DNA of 64,000 nucleotides from Defluviitaleaceae bacterium (GTDB taxonomy: Bacteria; Bacillota; Clostridia; Lachnospirales; WRAX01): contig WRAX01000008.1 of assembly GCA_009779935.1 (NCBI GenBank), positions 1 through 64,000 on the forward strand. The letters run 5' to 3'. The notes beneath the pieces were generated by a model. It was not told the origin of the DNA. It saw only the letters and a list, made by a program, of their open reading frames with translations, and ran no database searches. Every line of letters starts with the position of its first letter. Position 1 is the first letter of the stretch. A program made the translations under genes and the position numbers. Positions 48,207 through 57,459 of the stretch are shown piece after piece.

Positions 48207-49537
48207 GGTTGGTTAACCACGCCTGTGAAGAGTATTTGGTTGCCGCCATCGATGGTGTTTTTGTGCAGTATGAAGGCGAAGGGACGGTTGCATATCATTT
48301 CAAAGGTTGTTTGGGCTGGTGGCGGCGCACTTTCGGCAACGGCTATCATTAGGGTTACGGCGGCGGCGGTTGCGCCCTCTTCATCCAGCTCTATCAATGC
48401 TGTTTGCATTGCATCACTTAGCCACACACGGGGTGGGCCAACTGCCAGCAAACCATTTTCCCCTGATAGGGGTGCGGCAAACTCATCAAACAGTGGTATG
48501 CCCATGTTGGTTAACACATATGGTAAATTGTTGTGGTTGTTTTCTATGCTAAACCGGGGCAATACCAGCCTACCTTGGGCCAGTTGCTTGTTTTCCCGGG
48601 CTAACATATGCTCAAAATATTCCAAGGTCATGGATGCCAATAGGCCTGTGGCATCCCCATTTTTTGGCAGCATTATGGTTATGCCGCCGCCTGTTTCAAA
48701 GTTTAATGTTAAAGCCTGTGTCACGTCATCCTCAAAGTATAACACAGGGTCATGCTCTTGCCAAGCCATTTCCATTAGATAGGCTTGATTGATTAGGTGC
48801 ATACCGTAAAAGTTACCCCTTTGGGTTAAAGCAGGGTCAAATTTGCGCCACCAGCTGTCAGAAAAATATATGGCATTGGCGATGACGGCGGCGGTTCGCT
48901 CATCAAAATCCTTCGGTGATACCATTTGGTATATCAGCCCATAAGTGTTATCATAAGCCCAGCGGTTTATGGCATATGCTGCATGGTAATGCAGAAAGTC
49001 CACATTCATAATACCACCTTGGTAATAGTCCGCAAAAATTTGGGCAAAGGCTTGGTTTATGGTAACACGCTGGCTGGCGAACATGCCATTAGCAATGTGC
49101 AGGGGGTTTGGCCAATCGGGGTTATGGCGGCGTGCAGCCTGATTTGTTAGGTCGAACAACATGCGGGCGGCGGCTTGGTTTACCGCATCTGCTTCGCTTC
49201 CCTTGGCCCCAATGGCTTCCAGCAGGGCGGGTCTATGGGTTTCGTTTGTAACATTGGCAAGTGCCGCCAAAGGCATCCAAACAGAGAAGGGAGAGGCTAT
49301 AAAGTTTTCGTCACCCATATCTGCAAGCAGTGCGGCGGACAGGCGAAAGGCAAAGTCATTAGCACCCCTTGCCACATCCTGATGGATGGGTTGCCCCCAG
49401 TTGGTTGCCCCCAAGTTTGGCGGAGGGGCAGCTACTGGCACTACTGTGGATGCCCCTTGGTATTCTTGTTCCAAATTGCCGCAAGCTGTAAAAAACAAGC
49501 AAATTGCAAATAATGTTCCAATTAACCTTTGCTTCAT
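48203..49537 (-). CDS. Serpin-family lipoprotein protease inhibitor
   Basis: Lipobox FFTACG; FIASPFSVWMPLAALAN; hinge EEGATAAAVT; NRPFAFILHKNTIDGGNQILFTGVV. Confidence 0.93.
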   Translation of the reverse strand: MKQRLIGTLFAICLFFTACGNLEQEYQGASTVVPVAAPPPNLGATNWGQPIHQDVARGANDFAFRLSAALLADMGDENFIASPFSVWMPLAALANVTNETHRPALLEAIGAKGSEADAVNQAAARMLFDLTNQAARRHNPDWPNPLHIANGMFASQRVTINQAFAQIFADYYQGGIMNVDFLHYHAAYAINRWAYDNTYGLIYQMVSPKDFDERTAAVIANAIYFSDSWWRKFDPALTQRGNFYGMHLINQAYLMEMAWQEHDPVLYFEDDVTQALTLNFETGGGITIMLPKNGDATGLLASMTLEYFEHMLARENKQLAQGRLVLPRFSIENNHNNLPYVLTNMGIPLFDEFAAPLSGENGLLAVGPPRVWLSDAMQTALIELDEEGATAAAVTLMIAVAESAPPPAQTTFEMICNRPFAFILHKNTIDGGNQILFTGVVNQP

Positions 49538-49558
49538 TGGTTTTCCTCCTTCACCACT

Positions 49559-50677
49559 CTACGGAATAAGCAGTTCAAAGCGCAAAGTGCCCCTAAACAG
49601 CTCCCCATATCCGTTGCGGTATAGGGGTGCGCCAAAGTCTATATAAGCATATCTTCCATCGTGGATTATTTGATACATGCCCACGCCATATTGGGGTAAT
49701 TTGTCGATATACCCTAAAAGTTGCCAGCTATCGCCTTGGTTGGTGCTGTAAAAGATGGATGCAGGCCGGTAATAACCTTGGTATGACAGGAAAATGGCAT
49801 AAACTACCCCGTGGGCATAAATCATATCATAAGCGGGGCCGTAAAATTTTGGTTCTATATTCAAAGATACGTTAAATTCCCCCGTTTGTCTGTTATGGTG
49901 GGCAATGCCCATCCATGGGCCGCCATCCAGCCCCCAAAGTATATGGCTTTCAAAAGCAATGGCAGATGTGGGTAAAAAGCCGTAAATCACAGTTTTCCAA
50001 CTATCACCCAAATCTTGTGATCGGATGATGCGGGCGTTTTGCCCATCCCCTATGGCTTGGTAAACAACACCATCGGGGGCGATTATTAACTTATGGTTAT
50101 GATGGTCTATTTGTCGGCCGGGGTCAAAAACAACTTCCCAATTTTTACCAAAATCTGTGGAATGGTAGATGCGTCGAGCATTATCACCATAGCCTTTATA
50201 GCCGTATTCGGAAACGAACATGGTGCCGTTTTGGCTTGCTATATTCCACCAAATCACCGCTCCGGACTGGACATTAAGTACCTTTTCCCAACTTTCGCCA
50301 CCATCTTCTGATCTAAACAGTTGGTTTGTTCCAATTTCCGCCCAACGGTCTTCTGCAACGGAAACAAAGATGTTTCGTGCATCATCCACATGCACAGCCT
50401 GTATGGGCATGGCAAAGGCATAAACGCTTTGCCAGTCTTCCCCGTGGTTGTTGGAATTTATTAGGTTGCCCGTGCGAAATTCCGCCGCCCAAAGATAATC
50501 CTCACAAGCTGCCATGGGTATCAACCCTGCAATAAAAGCGTAATCCACAACAAAATCCACAAAGTTTTCCGCCGGGCGGGCATCTACGGTTACAGGCGTG
50601 GTTTGCTGACTGTTATTGCCGCAAGCTGCCAAAAACAGCCCAATCATCAGCAATACACCTACACACAAACGTTTCAT
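49559..50677 (-). CDS. Lipoprotein with sialidase-like Asp-box (BNR) repeats
   Basis: SEDGGESWEKV, STDFGKNWEVV, SQDLGDSWKTV, STNQGDSWQLL; lipobox FLAAC. Confidence 0.85.
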   Translation of the reverse strand: MKRLCVGVLLMIGLFLAACGNNSQQTTPVTVDARPAENFVDFVVDYAFIAGLIPMAACEDYLWAAEFRTGNLINSNNHGEDWQSVYAFAMPIQAVHVDDARNIFVSVAEDRWAEIGTNQLFRSEDGGESWEKVLNVQSGAVIWWNIASQNGTMFVSEYGYKGYGDNARRIYHSTDFGKNWEVVFDPGRQIDHHNHKLIIAPDGVVYQAIGDGQNARIIRSQDLGDSWKTVIYGFLPTSAIAFESHILWGLDGGPWMGIAHHNRQTGEFNVSLNIEPKFYGPAYDMIYAHGVVYAIFLSYQGYYRPASIFYSTNQGDSWQLLGYIDKLPQYGVGMYQIIHDGRYAYIDFGAPLYRNGYGELFRGTLRFELLIP

Positions 50678-51201
50678 GCGTTATATTCCTCTGCTAAAAT
50701 GGCATACACGGCTTCGTCTACCCATTCTTTATCCACCCTTGCCCAAAACTTTTTAATATGCAGGGCTTCCCGCCGCATTCCGTTGCGCTCCATAATACGG
50801 TAACTACCGTAATTTACAGCAGCGCAGGGGGCGGTTATGCGGCGTAAATTAAGCTCCTTAAAGCCGTATCTAATCAGTTTGGCGCAAATTTCTGTGCCAA
50901 ACCCTTGCTTGTGGTGGTTTTTGTGCAAAACCCAGCCCAGCTCCCCCGTATCACCTGCGCTATCAGGGTAAATGCCGCAACTGCCGATAACTGCGCCACT
51001 TTCTTTTGATACAACAGCAAAATCCATACCTTTGCGCACGGTTTTAAGGTAGTCCCTTGTCTGCTCCATTGTATTGGGCCCCCAAGCCATCCAGCGCACA
51101 TTTTCCGGGCAGGACCCCCAAGAGTAAAAGGCATCCGCATCATCCAATGTTGCAAGGCGCAAAATTAGCCTTTCTGTTTCCAGTTTCTCACAAAAATTCA
51201 T
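50674..51201 (-). CDS. GNAT N-acetyltransferase (RimJ-like)
   Basis: ETERLILRLATLDDADAFYSW; ELGWVLHKNHHKQGFGTE. Confidence 0.88.
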   Translation of the reverse strand: MNFCEKLETERLILRLATLDDADAFYSWGSCPENVRWMAWGPNTMEQTRDYLKTVRKGMDFAVVSKESGAVIGSCGIYPDSAGDTGELGWVLHKNHHKQGFGTEICAKLIRYGFKELNLRRITAPCAAVNYGSYRIMERNGMRREALHIKKFWARVDKEWVDEAVYAILAEEYNA

Positions 51202-51202
51202 A

Positions 51203-51781
51203 TTATCCCTCCATCCCCGCCGCCAAAACATCGGGGTGCATTTTATAAAATTCTTCCTTGGTAACGGAAAAGGTCAAATCGTCATAACGCTTACCGCCAA
51301 CCCGCCGTATGCCCCGTATGCGGCCAATTTCTTCCATGCCAATCTTTTGTGCAAGTCCCATCATGGGCAAATTGCCCGACCAGGTTTGGCAATAAATCTC
51401 ATCCGCATAACTGTTTGCAAAATGGTAGTGTATCCATAAAATCAGCGCATTTGCAGCATGCCCCTTACCCCTTGCATCCGCCGGCGGTATGCCGATGCCC
51501 ACGGCCAGCAGGTGGGGCATTGTGTCAATAAAATAACGGTTTACGCCGCCGATATGCCGCCCATTCTCATCATCAATTTTTAAGGCACTGTACACCTTCG
51601 GGGGGTTGGTTTGCAATCTTTCCAAATACATACGCTGTTGCGCCATATGCACATCCACGGGTATGTCATCCTCCCAGGGGGCATCCCAGTTAAGCCACTC
51701 CGTCTCCACCGAATGCCATCGCTCTTCATCCGCTAAATCCGATTGGCGCATAGGGCGCAAGGTTATGTTTTTATAGGTCAT
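51203..51781 (-). CDS. GNAT N-acetyltransferase
   Basis: NITLRPMRQSDLADEERW; GIGIPPADARGKGHAANAL. Confidence 0.82.
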   Translation of the reverse strand: MTYKNITLRPMRQSDLADEERWHSVETEWLNWDAPWEDDIPVDVHMAQQRMYLERLQTNPPKVYSALKIDDENGRHIGGVNRYFIDTMPHLLAVGIGIPPADARGKGHAANALILWIHYHFANSYADEIYCQTWSGNLPMMGLAQKIGMEEIGRIRGIRRVGGKRYDDLTFSVTKEEFYKMHPDVLAAGMEG

Positions 51782-51960
51782 TAAAAGTCCCCTCCCTCAA
51801 TCAACACCAGCACCGTTGCAAGCCTTGCAGTTAAAAAATATCAGTCTGGGTGGCAAATTCGTAGCCGTTGCGGCCTATTTTGTTCGTTAAGTTATTTGTG
51901 TGGCGGTTTCTGTCTCTGAAAAATTATGCTCGTCCACAATAATCCATAGTTTGCCATTAA
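51781..51960 (-). pseudogene. C-terminal remnant of third S41 peptidase, interrupted by MITE copy F
   Basis: NGKLWIIVDEHNFSETETATQIT and RNGYEFATQTDIF / ARLATVLVLIEGGDF match C-termini of the two intact S41 paralogs. Confidence 0.75.
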
Positions 51961-52061
51961 TACCAATTCCAATTCGAAACATGGAAAAGGATATTTTGAA
52001 AATCGCAGGTTTCAGTGCGTTTTCAAAATGTGCTTTTCCATGATTGAGAATGGAATTGGTA
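51961..52061. mobile_element. MITE-like element family 1, copy F
   Basis: 101 bp, TA flanks. Confidence 0.9.
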
Positions 52062-52239
52062 TAAAGAGCCAGCAGCAAACTCGGGACGGGGTTTTACAGG
52101 GATGGCAAAGTTTCCATGCACGGTTGCAACCCATAGGGTTGGAGGAAGGAGTGGAAGAAATTAGCATCAAGCATAAACAAGTGTCCAAAACTATTAAGAG
52201 GAAAGTCGTTTTCTAATATATAAAATATAATCTCCATAA

Positions 52240-53427
52240 TCAGTAGCCTCCCTCTTCGATAAGTGCCAGCACTGTTGTTAGCGCACTCATGTTCTCACGG
52301 TTAAAAATATCCGGTTGGGTTACGAATTCGTAGCCATTGCGCCCAAGATGGTCCGTGCTGTACACCCCCTGAAAACGCCCTGCAATGCCTGTGTTTGGCA
52401 GGGCAAACACAATGGGTTGCCAACCAATGCCTGCCCCACCTGTGGGCTCGCCTACAATGGTGGCAAAGCCCGTTTGCCGGGTTACAACCGCCGCAAAGTC
52501 GGCCGCGGAAAAGTTGCGGCCATCCACCAACAGCCATATTTTGCCATCAAATCCCACAGCATCCTCTGATGGGTATATGGTGCTTTCGGCATGGAAGTGG
52601 TAGGTAAACAGGGGTACATCATCCGGGTGCAGATAGGGCAAACCCGCCAGCACCTCCGCCGCCACCGGGGCAAAGCCTGTTTGCTCCCCATGGAACAACC
52701 CAATATGCTCCCCATCCATAATAAAAAAGTTGGCGGAGTATGTAGCGGGCGCATCAATCAAAAACTGCATTAGCACAATGGGAAAATAACCGGAGCTACC
52801 CCCGCCGTTGCCCCTAATATCAATTATCAAGTGGCTGTAACCTGCAACACTTTGCAAGAACGGGAAAACAATCTCCCCGTCATGCTCAATATTGCCATGA
52901 TTAAAGGAATTGATGGTAATAAGGGCAATACGCCCCTCCTCAATACTTTCGGTGCGCACATTGCCCTGCCGCACCACATCAAATCCGCCACTATCACCAA
53001 TCCAAGCCGGCGCACTGCCATAAAACTCCCGTGATGCGGGATTGTCCAGCACATCGCCCCAGGGCGTGTCCGGCCATAGATGCATATAATACCAATCCAC
53101 ATCAAAAAGGGATAAGTGCCCAAACCCCCTAAAATGCTGGAAAAAATGCCTTTCCAGATTAGCGTAAAACATTTGGTCTGTCCAGCGTCTGTTATAAGTC
53201 ATTTGTCGCATATTCTCCATAAGCTCCCCCACATCAATGCCCAATGCCCGTTCTGCACTATTAAGCAGGGGGCAATTGCTTTCAAGAATGTGGAATAGAT
53301 AGTCTAAATCCTCTAAAAATCGGGCTTGTGGGTGGTGCTGGGGTTCATAATATTCCGCCTGCCCGTCACTGCTGCACGCCGCCAAAACCAGTCCAAGCAA
53401 TAACATTAGCCCAATATACATACGTTT
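52240..53427 (-). CDS. S41-family peptidase lipoprotein 1
   Basis: Lipobox VLAACS; HLIIDIRGNGGGSSGYFPIVLMQFL; KIWLLVDGRNFSAADFAAVV (S41 catalytic region). Confidence 0.88.
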   Translation of the reverse strand, partial: KRMYIGLMLLLGLVLAACSSDGQAEYYEPQHHPQARFLEDLDYLFHILESNCPLLNSAERALGIDVGELMENMRQMTYNRRWTDQMFYANLERHFFQHFRGFGHLSLFDVDWYYMHLWPDTPWGDVLDNPASREFYGSAPAWIGDSGGFDVVRQGNVRTESIEEGRIALITINSFNHGNIEHDGEIVFPFLQSVAGYSHLIIDIRGNGGGSSGYFPIVLMQFLIDAPATYSANFFIMDGEHIGLFHGEQTGFAPVAAEVLAGLPYLHPDDVPLFTYHFHAESTIYPSEDAVGFDGKIWLLVDGRNFSAADFAAVVTRQTGFATIVGEPTGGAGIGWQPIVFALPNTGIAGRFQGVYSTDHLGRNGYEFVTQPDIFNRENMSALTTVLALIEEGGY

Positions 53428-53463
53428 CATTGGATTATACCCCCACCTAACAATATGCACAAT

Positions 53464-54684
53464 CTAAAAATCGCCTTCTTCGATAAGTGCCAGCACAGTC
53501 GCCAGCGCATCCATACCTTGGCGGTTTAAGATATCTGGCTGGGTCACAAATTCATAACCATTACGGCCCAAACTGTCTGTACTATACACGCCTTGGAAGC
53601 GGCCTGCAATGCCTGTGTTTGGCAAAACGAACACTATGGGGTCAACACCAATGCCCGCACCGCCCGTTGGCTCTCCCACAATAGTAGCAAAGCCTGTTTG
53701 GCGGGCAATGGTCGCAGCATAATCTGCTGCAGAAAAGTTGCGGCCATCCACCAACAGCCATATTTTGCCATTAAAGCCCACGGCATAGTCCGAAGGATGT
53801 ATAGTGGATTCAATTGTGGCATAATATCTCAAAAATCCCGCATCATCGGGATGCAAATAAGGTAACTCGGCCACAAATCCATAAGAAATTGGGTTAAAAC
53901 TAATGTCATTCCAAGGAAGGGGTTTGGCGTTGTAAAACCGCCGCACATGGTCACCATCCATGGTGAAGAAGTGATAGTGATATGTCAATGGTTGGTCAAT
54001 CAAATACTGCATAAAGTTTTGGGGAAAGTAAGACGAACTGCCGCCCCCATTGCCCCTTATGTCAATTATCAAATGTTCATAATCTGCCACACTTTCCAAA
54101 AAGGGCAGTATAATTTCCCTGTCAACCGTGATATTGTCACGCATAAAGGAATTAATCGCAATGCGGGCAATGCGCCCTTCTTCCACACTTTCGGCGTGCA
54201 CATTTTCTTGTGCAACAAATTCCCCTTGTTGCCCAAAATCGGCTTCCATCATGCCAAAAATATTACGGGAAGCAGGGTTGTCCAGCACATCCGTCCATGG
54301 GCTATCCGGCAAAACATGTAGGATAAGGTGATAAAACCAATCATCCAAAAGGAAAAAGTGTCCAAAACCCCCAAAATGGTTTACGAAGTGGCTGTGTAGG
54401 TTTTGCTGGAACTGGCGGTTATTCCAGCGTCCATTATACGTGCGTTGGTGCATATCCGCCTTTAATTCATCCACATCAATACCCAAGTTGCGCTGTGCGG
54501 CATTAAGTAGGGGGAAGTTGTTTTCCAGGATGTGGAATAAATAGTCCAAATCCTCTAAAAATTGGGCTTGGGGATGCACCTCGTATTGCACTTCTGCCTC
54601 GTAAGGCAATGGCAGTTCTTCCTCGCCACAAGCCGCCAAAAATAGCCCTAATAAGCATATTATTCCGAAATACCAACGCTTCAT
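53464..54684 (-). CDS. S41-family peptidase lipoprotein 2
   Basis: Lipobox FLAACG; LIIDIRGNGGGSSSYFP; KIWLLVDGRNFSAADYAATIARQTG; ATGA overlap with upstream gene. Confidence 0.88.
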   Translation of the reverse strand: MKRWYFGIICLLGLFLAACGEEELPLPYEAEVQYEVHPQAQFLEDLDYLFHILENNFPLLNAAQRNLGIDVDELKADMHQRTYNGRWNNRQFQQNLHSHFVNHFGGFGHFFLLDDWFYHLILHVLPDSPWTDVLDNPASRNIFGMMEADFGQQGEFVAQENVHAESVEEGRIARIAINSFMRDNITVDREIILPFLESVADYEHLIIDIRGNGGGSSSYFPQNFMQYLIDQPLTYHYHFFTMDGDHVRRFYNAKPLPWNDISFNPISYGFVAELPYLHPDDAGFLRYYATIESTIHPSDYAVGFNGKIWLLVDGRNFSAADYAATIARQTGFATIVGEPTGGAGIGVDPIVFVLPNTGIAGRFQGVYSTDSLGRNGYEFVTQPDILNRQGMDALATVLALIEEGDF

Positions 54685-55181
54685 AATCCACCCCCACCTC
54701 TTATCGCTTTCTCCAACCAATTCCTGTCCCATAAAAGTATTTCCATGCGCCCTGCCGCTTCTTTTGCGCTTTGGGTAAAGTGTTGGTTGGTTAGCACTGC
54801 GCCCACATCCGCCTCATAAAAAGCCTTGCCCGCAAAAACCTCCTGCACGGCTCTGTTGCCCACATTGGATGCCTGCCGCTTGCACTGTATGGCATAGGTA
54901 TCGCCGCCCTTTTGCGCCAAAATATCCACGCCTTGGTCGCCGCTGCCCTTTGTAACCTCCACTTTACCAAAACCCGCCCTGCGCAACATTTCGGCGCAAA
55001 ACCACTCAAATTCATGCCCGTCCATCCTATCAATGCGCTTGTATGCCTTTTTAAGCCGCCTACGTTTAAGCTTTACGCAAACAACAATAAGCAACACAAT
55101 AAGCATGGCAAAAATGGCGGCTGTAAGCTCCCATTCGCTGACAAGTAAGTGCAAAAATGAATGCAACCTTTCAAAGCCCAT
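54681..55181 (-). CDS. Membrane-anchored Mrr-like restriction endonuclease domain protein
   Basis: TM (TAAIFAMLIVLLIVVCV) + GHEFEWFCAEMLRRAGFGKVEVTKGSGDQGVDILAQKGGDTYAIQCKRQ nuclease core. Confidence 0.88.
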   Translation of the reverse strand: MGFERLHSFLHLLVSEWELTAAIFAMLIVLLIVVCVKLKRRRLKKAYKRIDRMDGHEFEWFCAEMLRRAGFGKVEVTKGSGDQGVDILAQKGGDTYAIQCKRQASNVGNRAVQEVFAGKAFYEADVGAVLTNQHFTQSAKEAAGRMEILLWDRNWLEKAIRGGGGL

Positions 55182-56821
55182 TATTTGCCCACAACACGCT
55201 TGTTAAAACGGGACGGGTCAAAGCTTTCGTTATATCCGGACGGTTCATATCCATCACCAAAGCCCATGTCCTCCACGGCACCTTTTACAAGCCCGCCCTC
55301 TTCCTCCACCAAAAGTGTAACTTTTAGGCGGGTTTTGCCGCTGGGTCTTTGGGGCAGGCCAACAATGGCAACCTCGCCAATCAGCTTGCAATCATCAATG
55401 GTATCGTTTTTGTCCATGCGCTCCATAATTTTCAGGTCAAGCCCTGTCATATCCTCCGGCAAATCCCCGGACAGGGTAAAAGCATGACTTTTCTTAGCCA
55501 GCGCATAGGGTGTACCACGGCGTATCATAGGGAAAAATGACCGTTTTGTGCCATTGTGTATTTCCAGCCCAATATCGTGGGGTACGGTTACTTCAAATTC
55601 CACTTCCGGCGTTGCATCTTCGGCTTCCATATCAGCACTATGCAAAAGCCCCATTTTCATGGCGGCATAATACGTCGCCCCCAGCGAAATATCAAGGGCG
55701 GGCCGCTCGCTTACATAAACCTTATTTTCATCATTAAAAATTTCGATAAACATATCCCGTATCCAGGGCATTTGGCTGCTGCCGCCTTCCAACAGCACCC
55801 TATCCACCTGATCCGGGTATACCGCCCCTGTATAAGCTTCCCGTAGGCATTTTTGTACCAGCTTACGGGTTTTATCAATAAAGTCACTGCATAGCTCCTC
55901 AAACTGCTCCCTTGTTAAAAGCTCCACAAAAGGCGGTATACAAAAGGTGAAAGGTATACGGAAGGATTTAACCCCGCTTAGCCGCTCCTTGGCCTCCCTT
56001 GCCCTTAGCACAAGCTCTGCGCCATTTTCCGGGGCAATATCCGCCGGCTTTATGCCATTTTTTTCCTCGATAAGCCGCAGGCATTTGGCCAGCAAAATGT
56101 CGTCAATATTATCGCCGCCATGTTGCGCCTCGCCCCCCTCCGAAATCACTTGCAGGCGTATTTTGGCATCATTTTTTTCCACCACATGAAACAGGGTAAT
56201 ATCCAGCGTGCCGCCGCCAAAGTCAAAAACAAGTATTTTTTCATCCTGTGCCAGCTCCCTACGGAAATTGTAGGCAAGTGCGGCGGCCTTTGGCTCTTCC
56301 ATCAGGCAAATAAGCTTGTCCCCAAGCCCTGCAATTTCCACCGCCCGCATGGTGGCTTTTTTAGCCGAATCGTCAAAATCATAAGGCACAGAAACCACAA
56401 GTCCCGCAATCTCCGCCTTGGGATTTAGGCTATGGCAATAATCCACCAGCTCTGTTAAAATCTTAGCAGAAATCTCCTCGGGAAGCAGTGCCTGCCCGCC
56501 CAGCTCCACACGCTCGTCTGTCCCCATTTTGCGCTTAATGCTGCGTATTGTGGTTTCGGGGTAAATTTTAATGCTGCGCCAAGCTTCCTCACCCACAACC
56601 CATTCACCTTCGCCACCATCTTCGGGGCGATACTGCACAACAGAAGGCAGTGGTATTTTACCAAAACCATTACTGGTGTCAATGGGTTCCGGCCGTTTGC
56701 TGCCCCCGTCCCAAAAACTTATAACGGAATTGGTGGTGCCTAAATCTATGCCTAAAATATACCAATCCTCTGGCAAATTGCCCTTGCCGGCTATTTCTTC
56801 CCGATATTTTTCCCAGTTCAT
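55181..56821 (-). CDS. Hsp70-family protein 2
   Basis: YILGIDLGTTNSVISFWDGGSKR; VFDFGGGTLDITLF; VLLEGGSSQMPWI. Confidence 0.92.
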   Translation of the reverse strand: MNWEKYREEIAGKGNLPEDWYILGIDLGTTNSVISFWDGGSKRPEPIDTSNGFGKIPLPSVVQYRPEDGGEGEWVVGEEAWRSIKIYPETTIRSIKRKMGTDERVELGGQALLPEEISAKILTELVDYCHSLNPKAEIAGLVVSVPYDFDDSAKKATMRAVEIAGLGDKLICLMEEPKAAALAYNFRRELAQDEKILVFDFGGGTLDITLFHVVEKNDAKIRLQVISEGGEAQHGGDNIDDILLAKCLRLIEEKNGIKPADIAPENGAELVLRAREAKERLSGVKSFRIPFTFCIPPFVELLTREQFEELCSDFIDKTRKLVQKCLREAYTGAVYPDQVDRVLLEGGSSQMPWIRDMFIEIFNDENKVYVSERPALDISLGATYYAAMKMGLLHSADMEAEDATPEVEFEVTVPHDIGLEIHNGTKRSFFPMIRRGTPYALAKKSHAFTLSGDLPEDMTGLDLKIMERMDKNDTIDDCKLIGEVAIVGLPQRPSGKTRLKVTLLVEEEGGLVKGAVEDMGFGDGYEPSGYNESFDPSRFNKRVVGK

Positions 56822-56944
56822 TTTAGTACCTCCTTATCCTGTTACCTTTTTCATCCAAATGCTTTATCTAAAGCTTGTGAACATGTTGTAGAGCGTAATT
56901 TGCGAAAGATGAAATAGTGCTATAAAGGCTTATGCTTATAGTCT

Positions 56945-57439
56945 TTACAATCCTATATTCTCCTTTAACCCCATATAATTACCTGCATTTGGAAAGTTGT
57001 TATCTATAATATCAATAAATTTTTCGGAAAATCCAAAGTCGATAAGATTGTGAAAATCAACATATTCAACATCACTTATTGGATTCTCCTCAAACTCATT
57101 GGTAGGTAAAATTATATCCCCTCTTATCTTTTTCATCAAAAATGTAATGTGTAAAACAGGTGGAGTGCAGTCAATTTTATCACATATATACAACAACTTT
57201 TCAACCTCTGTAACAAGCCCTGTTTCCTCTATCAATTCTCTTTTTATCGCTTCTTCGAGTAATTCGCCAGCGTCTACCCGTCCGCCTGGTAATGACCATT
57301 GTCTATTCGGATTTACTTTTTGTTTCACTAAAAGAACTTTTTTATTTTCAATCAATATACCTGTTACTCTTATTTGAAAATTGTACTTATCCAAAAATAT
57401 AACCCCCGAAAATGTAAATTTTACGCACGTACCTCGCAA
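56945..57439 (-). CDS. NUDIX hydrolase
   Basis: LPGGRVDAGELLEEAIKRELIEETGL. Confidence 0.9.
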   Translation of the reverse strand: MRGTCVKFTFSGVIFLDKYNFQIRVTGILIENKKVLLVKQKVNPNRQWSLPGGRVDAGELLEEAIKRELIEETGLVTEVEKLLYICDKIDCTPPVLHITFLMKKIRGDIILPTNEFEENPISDVEYVDFHNLIDFGFSEKFIDIIDNNFPNAGNYMGLKENIGL

Positions 57440-57459
57440 GCATTACCTCTTAATAATGC

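Noticed and set aside
51887-52078. 63-aa minus-strand ORF as a gene
   Set aside because: Chimera of MITE-derived peptide and S41 remnant
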